The notes under the pieces: generated by a model
Databases searched by the model: none
Seen by the model: only the letters and a program-made list of their open reading frames with translations
What the model was told of the DNA's origin: nothing
Position numbers and translations under genes: made by a program
Shown: in pieces, positions 49,134-60,350 of the stretch
Layout: every line of letters starts with the position of its first letter
Numbering within the stretch: position 1 is the first letter of the stretch
Assembly: GCA_019454045.1 (NCBI GenBank)
Contig: SKCR01033429.1
Span: forward strand, 36,905-100,904
Reading direction: 5' to 3'
DNA: 64,000 bases
Origin: Zanthoxylum bungeanum
Taxonomy: Eukaryota; Streptophyta; Magnoliopsida; Sapindales; Rutaceae

Positions 49134-49501
49134 ACAAAAGAAAAGAAATTGAAAACTCTTTCTCTCTCCCAATAGCTCAAAACCATGAGCTTCAAACCAA
49201 GAAGGAAAAATTATTTTTCTTTCTAATCTTGCTAGCACATTCAAGGAATCATATCAATGTGTTAGGGAAACTAATCCATTGAGCTTGGAATCAAGATCAA
49301 AGCTTGGAGCTTGGATTCAACATTCAAAGAGGAAGCTTGGAGACTTCTCAAAGTACACCTTGGCCGAAACTTTAACAAGGAATTTTTGTGTTCAACGCAT
49401 CCAACATCCGTTCTTTGTAAGTATGATTCCCCCATACTTTATTTTCGTATTCACATGATTTCATTGATTTATATGATCTTGGAATGTCTTAGAGACCAAC
49501 A
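49134..49501 (+). repeat. 3' LTR remnant of element F (last 368 bp)
   Basis: Matches the end of the F 5' LTR (about 44128-44497) closely and ends ACCAACA against the GTTGC target copy. The gag-to-LTR junction at 49134 lies in AAAAGAAAAGAAATTG, a sequence present in both partners, so the deletion used short homology. Confidence 0.88.
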
Positions 49502-49506
49502 GTTGC

Positions 49507-52062
49507 CATCCATGTCGGTCTTCCTTTTAAAGACCCATTCACAACCAATCAGCTTAACGCCTTCTGGTTCATCAACTAGTGTCCAAACTTTGTTGGTATA
49601 CATGGAATCCATTTCGGACTTCATGGGATCTTTCCATAAAGCGGAGTCGATACCTTGTATCACTTCCTTATATGTAGCCGGCTCATTATCCTCAATAAGA
49701 TTAATATCTACATGTGGTGACATCAGAAACCCATACCTCTTAGGTTGTTTTCTGACTCTCTCTGACCTACGCGGTTCTTGTGTATTAGAAGATTGTGGTA
49801 CAGTCTCATCCCTAATGAACTGTTCGTGTTCCGTGAGGGAGTCTGTGCCAGGAATAGTATCACTCCAATTTTCATCGAGTTCTACTTTCCTCACACTTAC
49901 CACTGCATTTAGGAATTCCTATAAGGAAAACCGCATGGAGAGCAACAAATATTTTGTTCTCTTATGGGTTGTGGAAATAATATCCTTTGGTTTCCCTAGG
50001 ATAATCAATTACAAATAGGCACTTATCCGATTTGGGTTCTAGTTTGGTACCATCCAAACGTTTAACATATGCCCAGCATCCCCAAATCTTCAGGAATGAG
50101 AAACCTGATTTCTTTCCTATCCATATTTCATATGGAGTCTGTCCAACAGATTTTGACGGAACCTTATTCAAAATAAGTATTGCACTGTTCAATACGTATC
50201 CCCAGAAAGAAATTGGTAGCTCTGTGCGACTCATCATTAACTTTACCATGTCCAACAAAGTTCAGTTTCTCCGTTCGGACACACCACTAAATGCGGTGTT
50301 CTGGGAAGAGTCCATTGTGAAAGAATACGATACTCTTTCAAGTAATCTTGAAACTCATTGCTTAAGTATTCTACACCACGGTCCAACCGAAATATTTTTA
50401 ATACTTTTGCCAGTCTGTTTTTCTACTTCGTGTCGAAACTCTTTGAATTTCTCAAAAGTTTCTGACTTGTGTCTCATAAGACACACATAATCATAACGCG
50501 ATGCAACATCTGTAAAGGTTACGAAGTATTGATATCCATATCTAGCCTGGCTAGACATGGGCTCACATACGTCTCCATGAATGAGGGCTAATAGCTCGGT
50601 GGCATGTACACCCTTACCGCTAAAAGGCGTTTTAGGCATTTTGCCTAATAAACAAGATTCGCAGACGTCATTTGAATTAGAATCAAATTCGTCCAAGTAT
50701 CCATTCTTCCAAAGAGTGGATATACGAGTCTTGTAAATGCATCTCAGACGATAATGCCACAAATAAGTCTCATTAGAATTACTCAATTTGAGCTTTTTGT
50801 TTGTCATGTTATATGTTTTAGATTCATTTATATTCAAAATATAAATACTATTATTAACATCTGTTGTACATATCAAAATATCATCTTTATATACAAAACA
50901 CCCAGTGTTTCTGAATACAAAGGTATACCCGCATCGGGTTAAACAAGATACATATATGATGTTCCTAGTCAAACTAGGTACATAATAACAGTCTGATAAT
51001 GAAAGTACATGCCCCGAGGGCAGTTCCAAAATATAGGTCCCAATGGCCAAAACGGCGACTCTTGTCCCATTTCCGACTCGGAGGTCGATCTCTCCTGAAG
51101 TCAGTCTCCTGCTAATCTGCAGATATTACACATCAGTACATATATGAGTACCACTTCCAGAATCAAAAATCCAATTTTCGAAAATAGAAGTAGACATTTT
51201 TATTTCAATAACAAACATATCTGAAGCCGGAGCCGTGCCCGCCTTCACTTCTTTCATATGCGCCTTGTACTCACGGCAGTCACGTTTCCAGTGACCCCAT
51301 TTTCCACACTGTAGGCATACATCTTGGGATTTATCCTTAGTCTTCCCAGAAGACTTTGATGATTTGGCCCTGCCATTTTTCTTCCTTTTCTTCACACCCA
51401 TAGAAGCCTTCGGCCAAGCCTTGGCCTTCTGGGATGTCAAAGTAAGGTGCGCCTCGCGCTTCTTGCCTTCAGAAGCTCTGGCTCTGCCTCCTTGAGCATA
51501 GCAGTCAACTCTCCAAGATTCTTCTATTGGTTCATCATGTTGTAGTTCATGATGAACCCACCCCAGCAGTCGGGCAGAGACTGTAAGATCAAATCCATGG
51601 AAGTCTCAACCTCGAAGGTTATGCCCAGCTGACCTAGCTGTTCGATGTCAGCAATCATCAGCGACACATAGTGCTCGACAGATATACCCTCTGACATACG
51701 CGAGCGAAAGAGATTCTTTCGCAATTCATACTTCTGAGATCTTAGATTAGATCTATGAAGATCCTTCAATTTCAACATCATACTATAAGGATCAAATCCT
51801 TTGTTCTGACGACGAAACTGAGGAGCTATTGCGGCAAGCATGACAGATTGTGCACTAAAGTTATCATCATGATGAGTCTTCCAAAGCTTATGCTCTATAA
51901 TTTGCTCAACTCCGGACTCAGGCCCAAGAGGTTTCTCTATGACATAGAGAACTTCTCGGCTCCCAAGAATATCCTGAGATTCATCTCCCAATTTGGAAAA
52001 TAAGAGCCGTTAAAGACATTATCGCCAATGACGATGTCCCTAACGCTAATCTTTCTAGCCAT
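49507..52062 (-). pseudogene. Gag, protease, integrase and RT N-terminus of element E
   Basis: Gag begins at an ATG at 52060-52062, with a 1-nt deletion near 51955 and a stop at 51524-51526. The zinc knuckle CLQCGKWGHWKRDC lies about 51290-51335 and the protease motif DSGSGTH about 51150. The GAG-pre-integrase region (about 50640-50780) keeps CESCLLGK, but its second His is Cys (LWHYRLRC). Integrase follows (about 50360-50600) with GDVCEPM and FVTFTDVASRYDYV, then its C-terminal half in another frame (49962-50258: SFWGYVLNSAILILNKVPSK, IWGCWAYVKR). The RT linker and N-terminus (49507-49903) include EMDSMYTNKVWTLVD and CEWVFKRKTDMDG. The set is complete in order but broken by several frameshifts and stops. 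Confidence 0.9.
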
Positions 52063-54291
52063 CTCGATTGTAATAGTCCAACTATCCAATCAACGATTTC
52101 GGGTACACTCAAAATATAATGGTTATTATAGTCCAACTATATAACCAACTACAAGTGGAGTAGTGTCCTGTACAGTCTAACTGTTCAAAGAAAGCAATAA
52201 TCAATATTACTCCAACTAATATATTTATAACGACGATAAATAAAATAAAAGAGCGCGTATTAGCAAGTATTAAACGAAATTGAAAATTTAATACTGGCCT
52301 CCCACTATTTTTCGGCGAGACTCTAACCATCTGTTGAGTACTCAGGAAACTTATTTTCCTAGTAGGCTAGGATCCCGTTAAATAACACACAACCTTGACT
52401 TTGGCCAACAAGTTGTATGAAACTTAACTAGGTAGATCTCTAAGATCAATTGGATCCCATCCAATTCCTAGATCCGGTAGGTGGACCTCCAAGTCCAAGA
52501 TATATATCCAATATATATTTCCTAACCTTTTACTTTGAATCAACTAAGCCTTGGCTTTGGCTCAACAAGCTTAATGATTCCAGTTAAGCGCGATCCATTG
52601 ACAGTGGGAAAGCTTCGTAATCGACATCGATGAACAAGAAGTGACCTTGACTTTGGCCAACAAGTCACAACTGCCCAAGACATGCGATATATAACAAAGC
52701 CTTCGTGGTTCAAACACATCCGCGATGGACAATGATCTTGACTTTGGCCAACAAATCAAAGCCAATCTTGGATCTTGAGAAAGAACCACTCAATGGAAGG
52801 AATACTCTTAATATTAAAGTGAGGGTTTTTCGCGTAAATTGGCATCCAATTTATTATCTTTGATTAGGTCTCATCATACACCCTTAAGCATGCATTCTAA
52901 AAGCATAATAAGGCGCGAATAAAGTAATAATGATATGCGGATGGATATATAATACAATTTGTTCTTAGAACAAATCACTCTATTTCCTCTCTCCCGCTAG
53001 CACTTTACATACTTCTACCCAATTACATAATACTAAAAGAAACCTCATTTGCATTGAGGGGAATTGGTGAGAAGAGAAATACAAAGAGATAAGGAGGTGA
53101 AAGGCTGGACACGCAGGTCCAATTTAATAAATAAGTACCATACTTACAACAATTTTCAAAATTGCCCCCACCCATATAATATCCATCCGATATACATTAT
53201 TCATATAAATACATCCAAGTATTCACAAAAAGCATGTTGTTCAATTAATCTAATCCAATTAATTAATCTTTAATTAATGACCATCCAATGTTCATACAAC
53301 GATTTGATTTGCGCAAGTCCAACTCGTTTAAGAATAAATACTCAAAATAAGTATTCTTGAATTATATCGAACTACAATTTTAAATCCAATTTAAATTGTA
53401 TCCAATATTAATTCATGTTTAATTCCAAATTAAATAATTACACTTTTAATAGTGTCTTTTAGACTTGGATTCCAAATCCAATCCAATTGGGTCTCAAAGG
53501 CCCAATTAGCATCCAATGCTATTCAATTAAAGTCCAATGGGCTTTCAATTAATTCTTTAGGCATGGGCTTTGGCCATTATGGATCCAACCCAAGATGCCA
53601 AGGCCCAAGTTAGGAATCACCCTATGCCACAAAATCAATTTAGGCCCATTAGGCCCAATTAAATTATTAAAGGCCCAATAGTCATATTTGGACTTTATGG
53701 AAATGGTTTTAGGCCCAATTGGATCCAACCCAATTGTCCAAAACCATACTTGGCCCAACCAAGCCCATTAGCCCAAATACAATAATTTTAATATAATATT
53801 CCAAAATACATATTAATCCAATTAAAGTGTAATTTCCACAATTAATCAATTAATCTAATGTTTCCAAAACACTAATTAATTCAATTAATCATGCTCAACA
53901 TTTCCAATTCATGTCCAACAAAAATTGAAGCAAAATCAACTCATTCCAACAAGCTCAAGCTCACAGAAATACATGAAATTAACATCCAATTTTGATTTCA
54001 ATCCAATTAAATCAACAATTAACATTCGATTTCAAGCCAATTAACATATCCAATTGTCAAATTTAAAAAATCACCATGAACTTGTTCTATGGTGCATTCG
54101 GCCATGATAAAAAAATTGGGATATTTTTGATCCAATCAATTTCTCAAATCTAATGATGCACAAATCCAATTCATCATCATCTAAACATAACCAAACAACC
54201 AATTTCGAATTTTCACACTCCAAGCATAACATCCCCAAATTAAAGTTTAGAACCCTAGAATTAAAATCAAGTTTAGGTGGCTCTGATACAT
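52063..54291 (-). other. Leader and primer site of element E
   Basis: Non-coding family leader. On the plus strand it reads CTTGACTTTGGCCAACAA at about 52395, 52646 and 52737, with the degenerate CTTGGCTTTGGCTCAACAAG near 52552. The hairpin is at 53103-53120. The primer site is TGTATCAGAGCC on the minus strand beside the LTR, with one base of the usual TGGTATCAGAGC lost. Confidence 0.78.
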
Positions 54292-56135
54292 TGTTATTGT
54301 CTCTAAGACATGCCCAAGGGTCCTAAACATGATTCTAGTGTGAATAAACAAGATAAGTTTGCGGAAAGAACTTACATTGATCGGCTTGAAATTTCAAAAA
54401 TTCTCATTGGATGAGAAAGCTCCAAGCTTTGTTGAGTGTTCCAAACTCAAGGGTGAGTTTCCCTATCACCTTTCTTTGACTCCTAAAGTGCTAGCTTTGA
54501 TGAATTTTTGCAACAAAAATTCAAGAAAAGAGAGGGAGAAGTTCGGCCAACATAAAGAGAAAAGAGAGAGATGCTGAATAGTTATGTTGACTTGGTTGGT
54601 GTGTTGGTTTAAATAATCCAATTACTATTCCCAACTACCACCATCACAATTAGACATGTGATGTGAGTTGTGGGTCCCACCCAATTTTGAATTCCAAATT
54701 CAAGTTGGTTTGTACAACACACTTTGGGCCCGGGTTCGTTTAATCCGATTAAACGAATTTTCCGTCGCGACTTAATTAAATCCAATTTAATTAAATAATA
54801 ATACTTAGAAAAATTATTACGAAAGTCGCTTACGAATTAATTCCAAATTAATTTGTTCGCTTGAATTAAAGTCCAATTTTAATTCCTTATTGAAATCCAA
54901 TTTCAATTAATATATCCAATATATTATTTTAGCCCAATTAAATAAATTAAATAGTAAAATCCAATTTAGCTATTAAATTTACTTTGCCGATTAATTCCAA
55001 ATTAATCATGTTCTCTCTTCTAGATGAATTTAATCCAGATAAATTCTTACCGTAATTAATCCCAGATTAATTTTCTCTCTCATAATTAATCACATATTAA
55101 TTCTGTTCGAGTCAAATATCATCGGTGAATCTTTGGGAAGCGACCCAAGAAATCCCTGGATATGTTGGTAGTAAATATGATTATCGGACTATCCGAACAA
55201 GTACGTACCCGGTATCACATTCTCACCGATTTACAAGACATGGTTGGCTTATAGCAAAGCATCGTGCCTACCAAGTTCTCCAGAAATATTCAACGAGGAA
55301 TGTATAATCTGTATCAGGCATATTATATAATGTATTGCGTATTACGATCCAGTATTGGATGTCACATGCTAGGCATAGGGCTGGAATTGTGTATGCCACG
55401 TACGAAACATATATCGGATCACAAGAAACTAGTCTCTGTAATCGGATAATCATGACCTAGTCATATTATCCTGATAGCTGCAACATATAAGATTACTAGT
55501 TTTGTATCCCTGCGTGATCATCTTCTCCATATAACTGAAGTGATACTTCCATCTTGACATCACACCCAATACACTACGATTCTTAGTAAACCCATAAGAG
55601 GCGTACACAGAATCTGTTAAAGCCTTAGACGACCAAAACCAAAGCGTACTGATTATCGCAAGTATTAGCGATGCAAGTCTCAGGTTAAGACCACATACAC
55701 CTACCCTGATTCGGATTCTCATAGACACATAGTCATACTACCAATGGGATTCCGAGGGGTCTATCCAGAGCGAAGCTATTCCAGGTCCAACGGCTAACAG
55801 AACCTCTTATCACACTTGCATAAGTATCCAATACCTAAATATATGAGAACTATGTCGTTAAGCTTCCATAATGCGCACAAGTGTAATACTAGTCTATTCC
55901 GCATTATCGATGTCCAGTCTCGATAATACTATGACTAGGGATATTTAATGATTAAACCTTTCGTGGATTAATATTGTCTCATATCTACTAATCATATGGA
56001 CTTTTATCATTTATATATCCAAGTAATCCAATTACAAAATGATAAGAGAGCAATTTCCTTTGTCACATAGTTAATTTGTACAAAAACACCATGTCTTTTA
56101 CAAATAGTGATGCTATGGGTCATAATTGTCCAACA
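54292..56135 (-). repeat. 5' LTR of element E
   Basis: Collinear with 39340-41184, with many scattered substitutions. The minus-strand start TGTTGGACAATTATGACCC is at 56135, next to target copy CCCAG. Confidence 0.92.
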
Positions 56136-56709
56136 CCCAGCTACACACCAAACCATATCCCCAAAATACGTAGTTATTGGCCGGGAATGCAACACCAACC
56201 TCACCATAGTAAATCAAAGGACATAGCCTGTCATGCAGGAGTTCGTAGTACACTCAGGATGAAGATCGAATCCATATATGACCATCTATTAGATAAAATG
56301 AATTTTTTCGGTTAACAGATATTAAAAGAAATTCGTATTATCTGAGTCCAGTCCTATATGATCTCATCATACAATGTGCCTCCATTCCCATGTCACTACA
56401 TGAACGATCCCGGATCAAGGTCGTCATACAAGTATAGAATAGACCGCAGCTATAGATAAACCACAAACAAAGTACCCTATTTGTTTGCTCTCTACGGACT
56501 ATTTAGATTACTAACTTCAGACATAAACCCTTTTGTGCATCAAACATACACTAAGTCTAAAGGTACAATAGTAATCAAGGTAAACAAAAAAATTGGACAA
56601 TATACGATATAAATCAAACAACTTTAATAAAATGAATAATGCATTTATTATTATTACAATAATCAATTCTGTTTTACAATACATGAAGCTTAGGACATAA
56701 ATCCCAATA
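56136..56709 (-). repeat. Copia LTR I, head-side part right of element E
   Basis: Minus-strand start TATTGGGATTTATGTCCTAAG (TG of the usual TGTTGGG mutated to TA) at 56709. It continues through AGACTTAGTGTATG and ATCATATAGGACTGGACTCAG to the E insertion, then on at 39339. The same motifs occur on the plus strand at 63640-64000. Confidence 0.7.
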
Positions 56710-56730
56710 AATAGATACATATTCCAATTC

Positions 56731-57545
56731 CCAAAGTTGGTTTCCAGTCATCGAGTCCATTTCAGATTTCATGGCAACAAACTATTTGCTAGGGTCAATG
56801 TCTGTCATTACATCTTGGTAACTGGTGGGATCGTCAGTTATAATGACCTCCCTATGTTCATCATCAATAAGAAAATCATATCTTTGGGGTTCATGGTGTT
56901 CCTTACCATATCTATAGAGTTTTTTTACCTTATGATTGTTCAGTTGATACTCCTCTAGGAGCCCTGAGAGATTCAGTATTTTCTTGTGGTTCTTGAGTTT
57001 CATCAAGCTCAAGTCTAATCCCACTAATATTTCTTAGAAGAAAGTCTTTTTTCTAGAAATGTAGCAAGTCGTGATACAAAATATTTTTATTTACTTGAGT
57101 TGTAGAATAAGTATCCATTCGTTCCTATGTCATACCCCCCAAATTTATAATTAATCACCCTAGCATCTATTTTTTCTTAATGTGCATGCTTAACGTATGC
57201 ATCACATCCTCCCCAAACTCTTATACTTTTTCTAAGTTGTTTTTCTACTTCAACTTTGAAGTCTTTGAATTTCTTAAAGGCATCAGATTTGTACTTCATT
57301 AAGTACACATACTTGTATCGTGAATAATTATCTATAAAAGTAATGAAGTAGAAAAAAATCATCCCTTACTTAAATTGACATAGGATCACATACATCCGAA
57401 TATATTAGTTTTAGTAATTTGGTCGCACATAATCCTTTGTCTTTGAAGGATAGTAAGGTTGTTTTTCCAATAAGACATGATTCACAAGTATCATAAGATT
57501 CATATTTGAAGGATGTCAAATACCATTCTTATGCATTTTGTGTAA
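56731..57545 (-). pseudogene. Copia pol fragment J: pre-integrase, integrase, linker, start of RT
   Basis: Integrase piece 57177-57362 reads FITFIDNYSRYKYVYLMKYK and ends in WGGCDAYVKHAH, so about 100 residues between KSIR and VWG are deleted. The linker piece 56782-57024 contains EPQRYDFLIDDEH and DPTSYQDVMTDIDPSK. It leads into KSEMDSMTGNQLW of RT before abutting LTR I at about 56710-56730. RT catalytic region, RNase H and polypurine tract are absent. Similar to the pol of K. Probably the remains of the element that owns LTR I as its 3' LTR. Confidence 0.8.
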
Positions 57546-57926
57546 TTTGACCTAAATTACGAGTAATGTTTTTTTTTTTTTATACTGTTTATGTTGAAAA
57601 TCTAATTTTCTAATTTTAGCGGCTTATGAATTTTGAAGCAAGCATATTGGAACCAAAAAGTAAATTGAGATTCAGATTATTTTGAAGTACACCACACTAA
57701 TTAAAGGAGATTTTGGACAATGAGGATCTATTGATATATGTAACCTAGTATATTTATGCTACATAAATGCACAAATTAATCACGTTTATGAATACCCAAA
57801 TACTAATCAAGACAAAAAAAAGGTAATCATATTAATATATACGGCTCCCAAGCATGAGACTCTTCAAAACCATAGATTTCATTATTGCTCCAACACATGT
57901 TGTTCACCATACAGAAATTTGGCTCT
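57546..57926. other. Spacer between copia fragment J and the TPX2-family gene
   Basis: AT-rich, with a T run at about 57570. It would contain the 3' untranslated region of the minus-strand gene. No coding frame or repeat boundary recognised. Confidence 0.4.
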
Positions 57927-59371
57927 CTAGTAATTGTTCATGTGCGGTTTGATCGATCTGCAAATTAATTAAAACGTTAAAAAAAAAAATCAATTAATTT
58001 GTTTACGTTATTGTAGTTACTAATACGAGAATCGAATCTCATTATGAAGATAGTTTATATAACTTTGCTCTAAATTAAACAAATACCTTTGTGGATAGAA
58101 AGGTCTATCAAATAGAGGCATCAATTGTGCTCTTGGAATCATCTCCTTTCTCATCAATCGTATCTCTTCTTCTTCTATCATCTGCAGAGTACATCCGAAT
58201 TCAAATGCCAACTTAGACTTGTTGTTTTTACATACAAATATCTATATTATAAGTCACAATAGTATGTGTCATTTAGTGGATAAAAGAGAAGACAACTAAT
58301 GATTAGAATTAAGAGAGATAATGTATCCAAATGCCTATATTTATGTGGTTTAATTGACGTCTCAAATCATTTCATTATAATTTAATGACAGATATAAAAT
58401 CCTTTCATTATAAAATCTCTCTCAAAATGTCAATTATATAGATCATGCAATAAAGTCTGTAACACCGGCACGAACAATATATATATATATATATAAAAGT
58501 GAAGATAATTTCATGATCGAATTGAAAATACAAACATGAATTCAAATATGAAGGAGTGGAGTATACCTTCTGCAACTTCTCAACTCGTTTCTTTTGTAGC
58601 TCCTCGAGGTATAATTTTGTTGCAACCTGTGTGCATCAACAAGCTAAAAAGCTTAGATAGCGAGTTGATAATTGAGTAAAGTACATGTAATTAATTAAAT
58701 ATATAGCATACTCACAGAATAGTTGAACATGGCTCGTTTAACAGCTCTTTGTTGAGTGTGGAGTATGAACTCTTGTGGCTTTGTGTTTTCCTTTGCCTAT
58801 TATTTAATTAATAACATCCATATGCCTCTCAATAATAATACTTATTAAAGAGATCGATGATGTGCGATTTAATAAATATTTACCCTACCTTATTTTTGTC
58901 GAAGCAAAGTTCATCCTTTGCCTTTCCCTGTCCATTAAAAATTCATATTTGATCAAGAAATTTATGAAAATGGAATATGAAATTTATCATCAAATGTATC
59001 TCACCATTCCTTTTGCAGAAGAACTCCATGAAACTGCTGACTGTGAACTAGCTTTGACAAACTTTCAACACCCACAAAAAAAAAAAAAAAAAAAAAAAAG
59101 TTTAATCAGTAATATTTTCTAAAAATTTTAACTAATAGCTGAAATATTTAAGGAGATTAGCAATATTTAACAACTTTTAGGGCAGACTTAGTGTGTGCTT
59201 TCTCCATGTTTGGCTACACTTAATTGAACCATAACATTAATTAACAACTAATTCAACTGCATTTAAAGGGCACAAGTTTGGAGATTTGTAATTGTCTTTC
59301 TTTCGTTGATCTGCTAAAACATCACCAGCATTACCATTCTCTCTTGCACCAAACTTTCTGATTAAATCTCG
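57927..59371 (-). CDS. TPX2-family microtubule-associated protein, C-terminal exons (host gene)
   Basis: Eight short exons read right to left, all joined in frame at GT-AG introns: 59249 or 59258 to 59371 (tentative), 59175-59213 (13 codons, tentative), 59005-59061, 58889-58927, 58716-58796, 58567-58626, 58087-58181, and 57927-57957 ending in TAG. The deduced C-terminus contains KENTKPQEFILHTQQRAVKR, NYSVATKLYLEELQKKRVEK, IEEEEIRLMRKEMIPRAQLM and PLFDRPFYPQRS. That is the TPX2 domain with its KLEEEE-type helix and conserved RxxxxPRAxxxP..DRPFxPQRS ending. Family members bind and nucleate spindle or cortical microtubules. The N-terminal exons and promoter are not found upstream, so the gene may be longer than seen or truncated. 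It is the only clear host gene in the window, about 380 bp from copia fragment J. Confidence 0.82.
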
Positions 59372-60196
59372 CTCTCATCTCATGCTTACATATTAATTTG
59401 TCATATACGACACTAATTCAGTTCCTTCAAATCTCTTCTTGCTTATTAAACAACATATAATTTCTGGTTCACATTGACTGATATAAGTAAACAAACCACT
59501 CACTTTTCTTCAATAAGTGTGCCTTATTATTTAAGCCTTAATTACTCCATTATTAAAAAAGAGTAACGATAGAGATCATAGTTTTTGAGTCTCAATTTAA
59601 GTCACAATTAATTAATATGGCAACTTATCACAGGGACGGAATCTGAACTTTAGTTAGTTCATAGAGGGTTACATTGAGTCTTTGTTATTTATTAGGGGCT
59701 TCATAATATATTCTAGTAAAAAGTCAAAATAAAAAATTTAGTTATTAATTTCTTCTCTTTTTTTTTTTTTAAAAAAAAATGTTATTTGATTGGGAACTTG
59801 AGCCCCTAATGATCACATTAAACATTAAGTTAGTTATTAACCACATTAGGATTTGCTTATTACAAATAAGCAGCCATCTATCAGTTGGTACTCCAGCATT
59901 GTTGTTATAAAAATCCAATAAAAAAATGTCTCCGCCAAACTGACTACTGAGCTAATAAATTTAGTTGTCAGTTATAATATAGAAGCCAAAGCAAATTTCA
60001 TTCTGCAATTTTAAATGCTGTAATTTGCATTAATACCTGTATGTTTTTTTACTGTCATCTTATGTTATGAGGTTTTCTGATAATCCTCATAACTCCAGAG
60101 GGAAATAAATTTATATATATATATATTACACAAATTTAAAGAAAAGATTTTAACAAGTTTTAAAAATTATTTAATCTCATACTTATAATTAGTATA
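59372..60196. other. Low-copy AT-rich DNA upstream of the TPX2-family exons
   Basis: I looked for further upstream exons and saw no convincing splice-bounded frame. Homopolymer runs occur near 59757-59780. It could hold introns or the promoter of the gene to its left. Confidence 0.35.
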
Positions 60197-60350
60197 AACT
60201 ACAAAAAATTATATTTTTTATGACGAAAATTTATTGGGGAAATAATTTTTGCCACTAAATGCAATAAAATTCTAACTTTTATTGTCGAAATCTAAATTCG
60301 TCAATAAAATAAACTTTTAGTGGCGAAATTATATTTCGCTGGGGGAGACT
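60197..60350 (+). mobile_element. Possible CACTA-type transposon end or MITE remnant
   Basis: AACTACAAAAAATTATATTTTT resembles the plant CACTA terminal start CACTACAAAAAA. It is followed by short repeats typical of such ends (ATGACGAAAATTTATTGGGG, TTTTGCCACTAAAT, TTCGTCAATAAAA, TTAGTGGCGAAATTATATTT) in both orientations. No second terminus and no clear 3-bp target duplication was found. Weak call. Confidence 0.4.

Larger units (their letters stand above)
42544..49501 (+). mobile_element. Copia element F (family 1), internally deleted, nested in E
   Basis: The 5' LTR starts TGTTAGACAATTATGACCC at 42544 and the remnant of the 3' LTR ends AGAGACCAACA at 49501. A perfect target duplication GTTGC lies at 42539-42543 and 49502-49506. 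The RT sequence of E rejoins across it. The interior keeps the primer site, leader and part of gag; most of gag-pol, the polypurine tract and the first 1.6 kb of the 3' LTR are gone. Solo-LTR-like G2 sits inside the gag. Confidence 0.92.
39340..56135 (-). mobile_element. Copia element E (family 1), nearly complete, containing F and G2
   Basis: LTRs of 1845 bp (39340-41184) and 1844 bp (54292-56135) are TGTTATTGTCTCTAAG...TCATAATTGTCCAACA on the plus strand. Flanks are TCCAG (39335-39339) and CCCAG (56136-56140), one mismatch. It has a polypurine tract at 41185-41196 and a primer site near 54280-54291. The interior is gag-pol in the usual copia order, split once by element F at TSD GTTGC. The LTRs differ visibly (about 11 changes in the first 150 bases), so E is older than A or C. 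It has the best conserved pol of the family, with single-base frameshifts in gag and pol but an open RT. Confidence 0.92.

Noticed and set aside
49311..50018. 235-codon plus-strand frame
   Set aside because: It starts in the F LTR remnant and crosses the target duplication into antisense of the E RT and linker, so it is a junction artefact.
59175..59371. Treating the two upstream TPX2 exons as certain
   Set aside because: Their donor sites (GTTGTT or GTTGAA) are weak and the residues are not diagnostic of the domain, so they are listed as tentative only.
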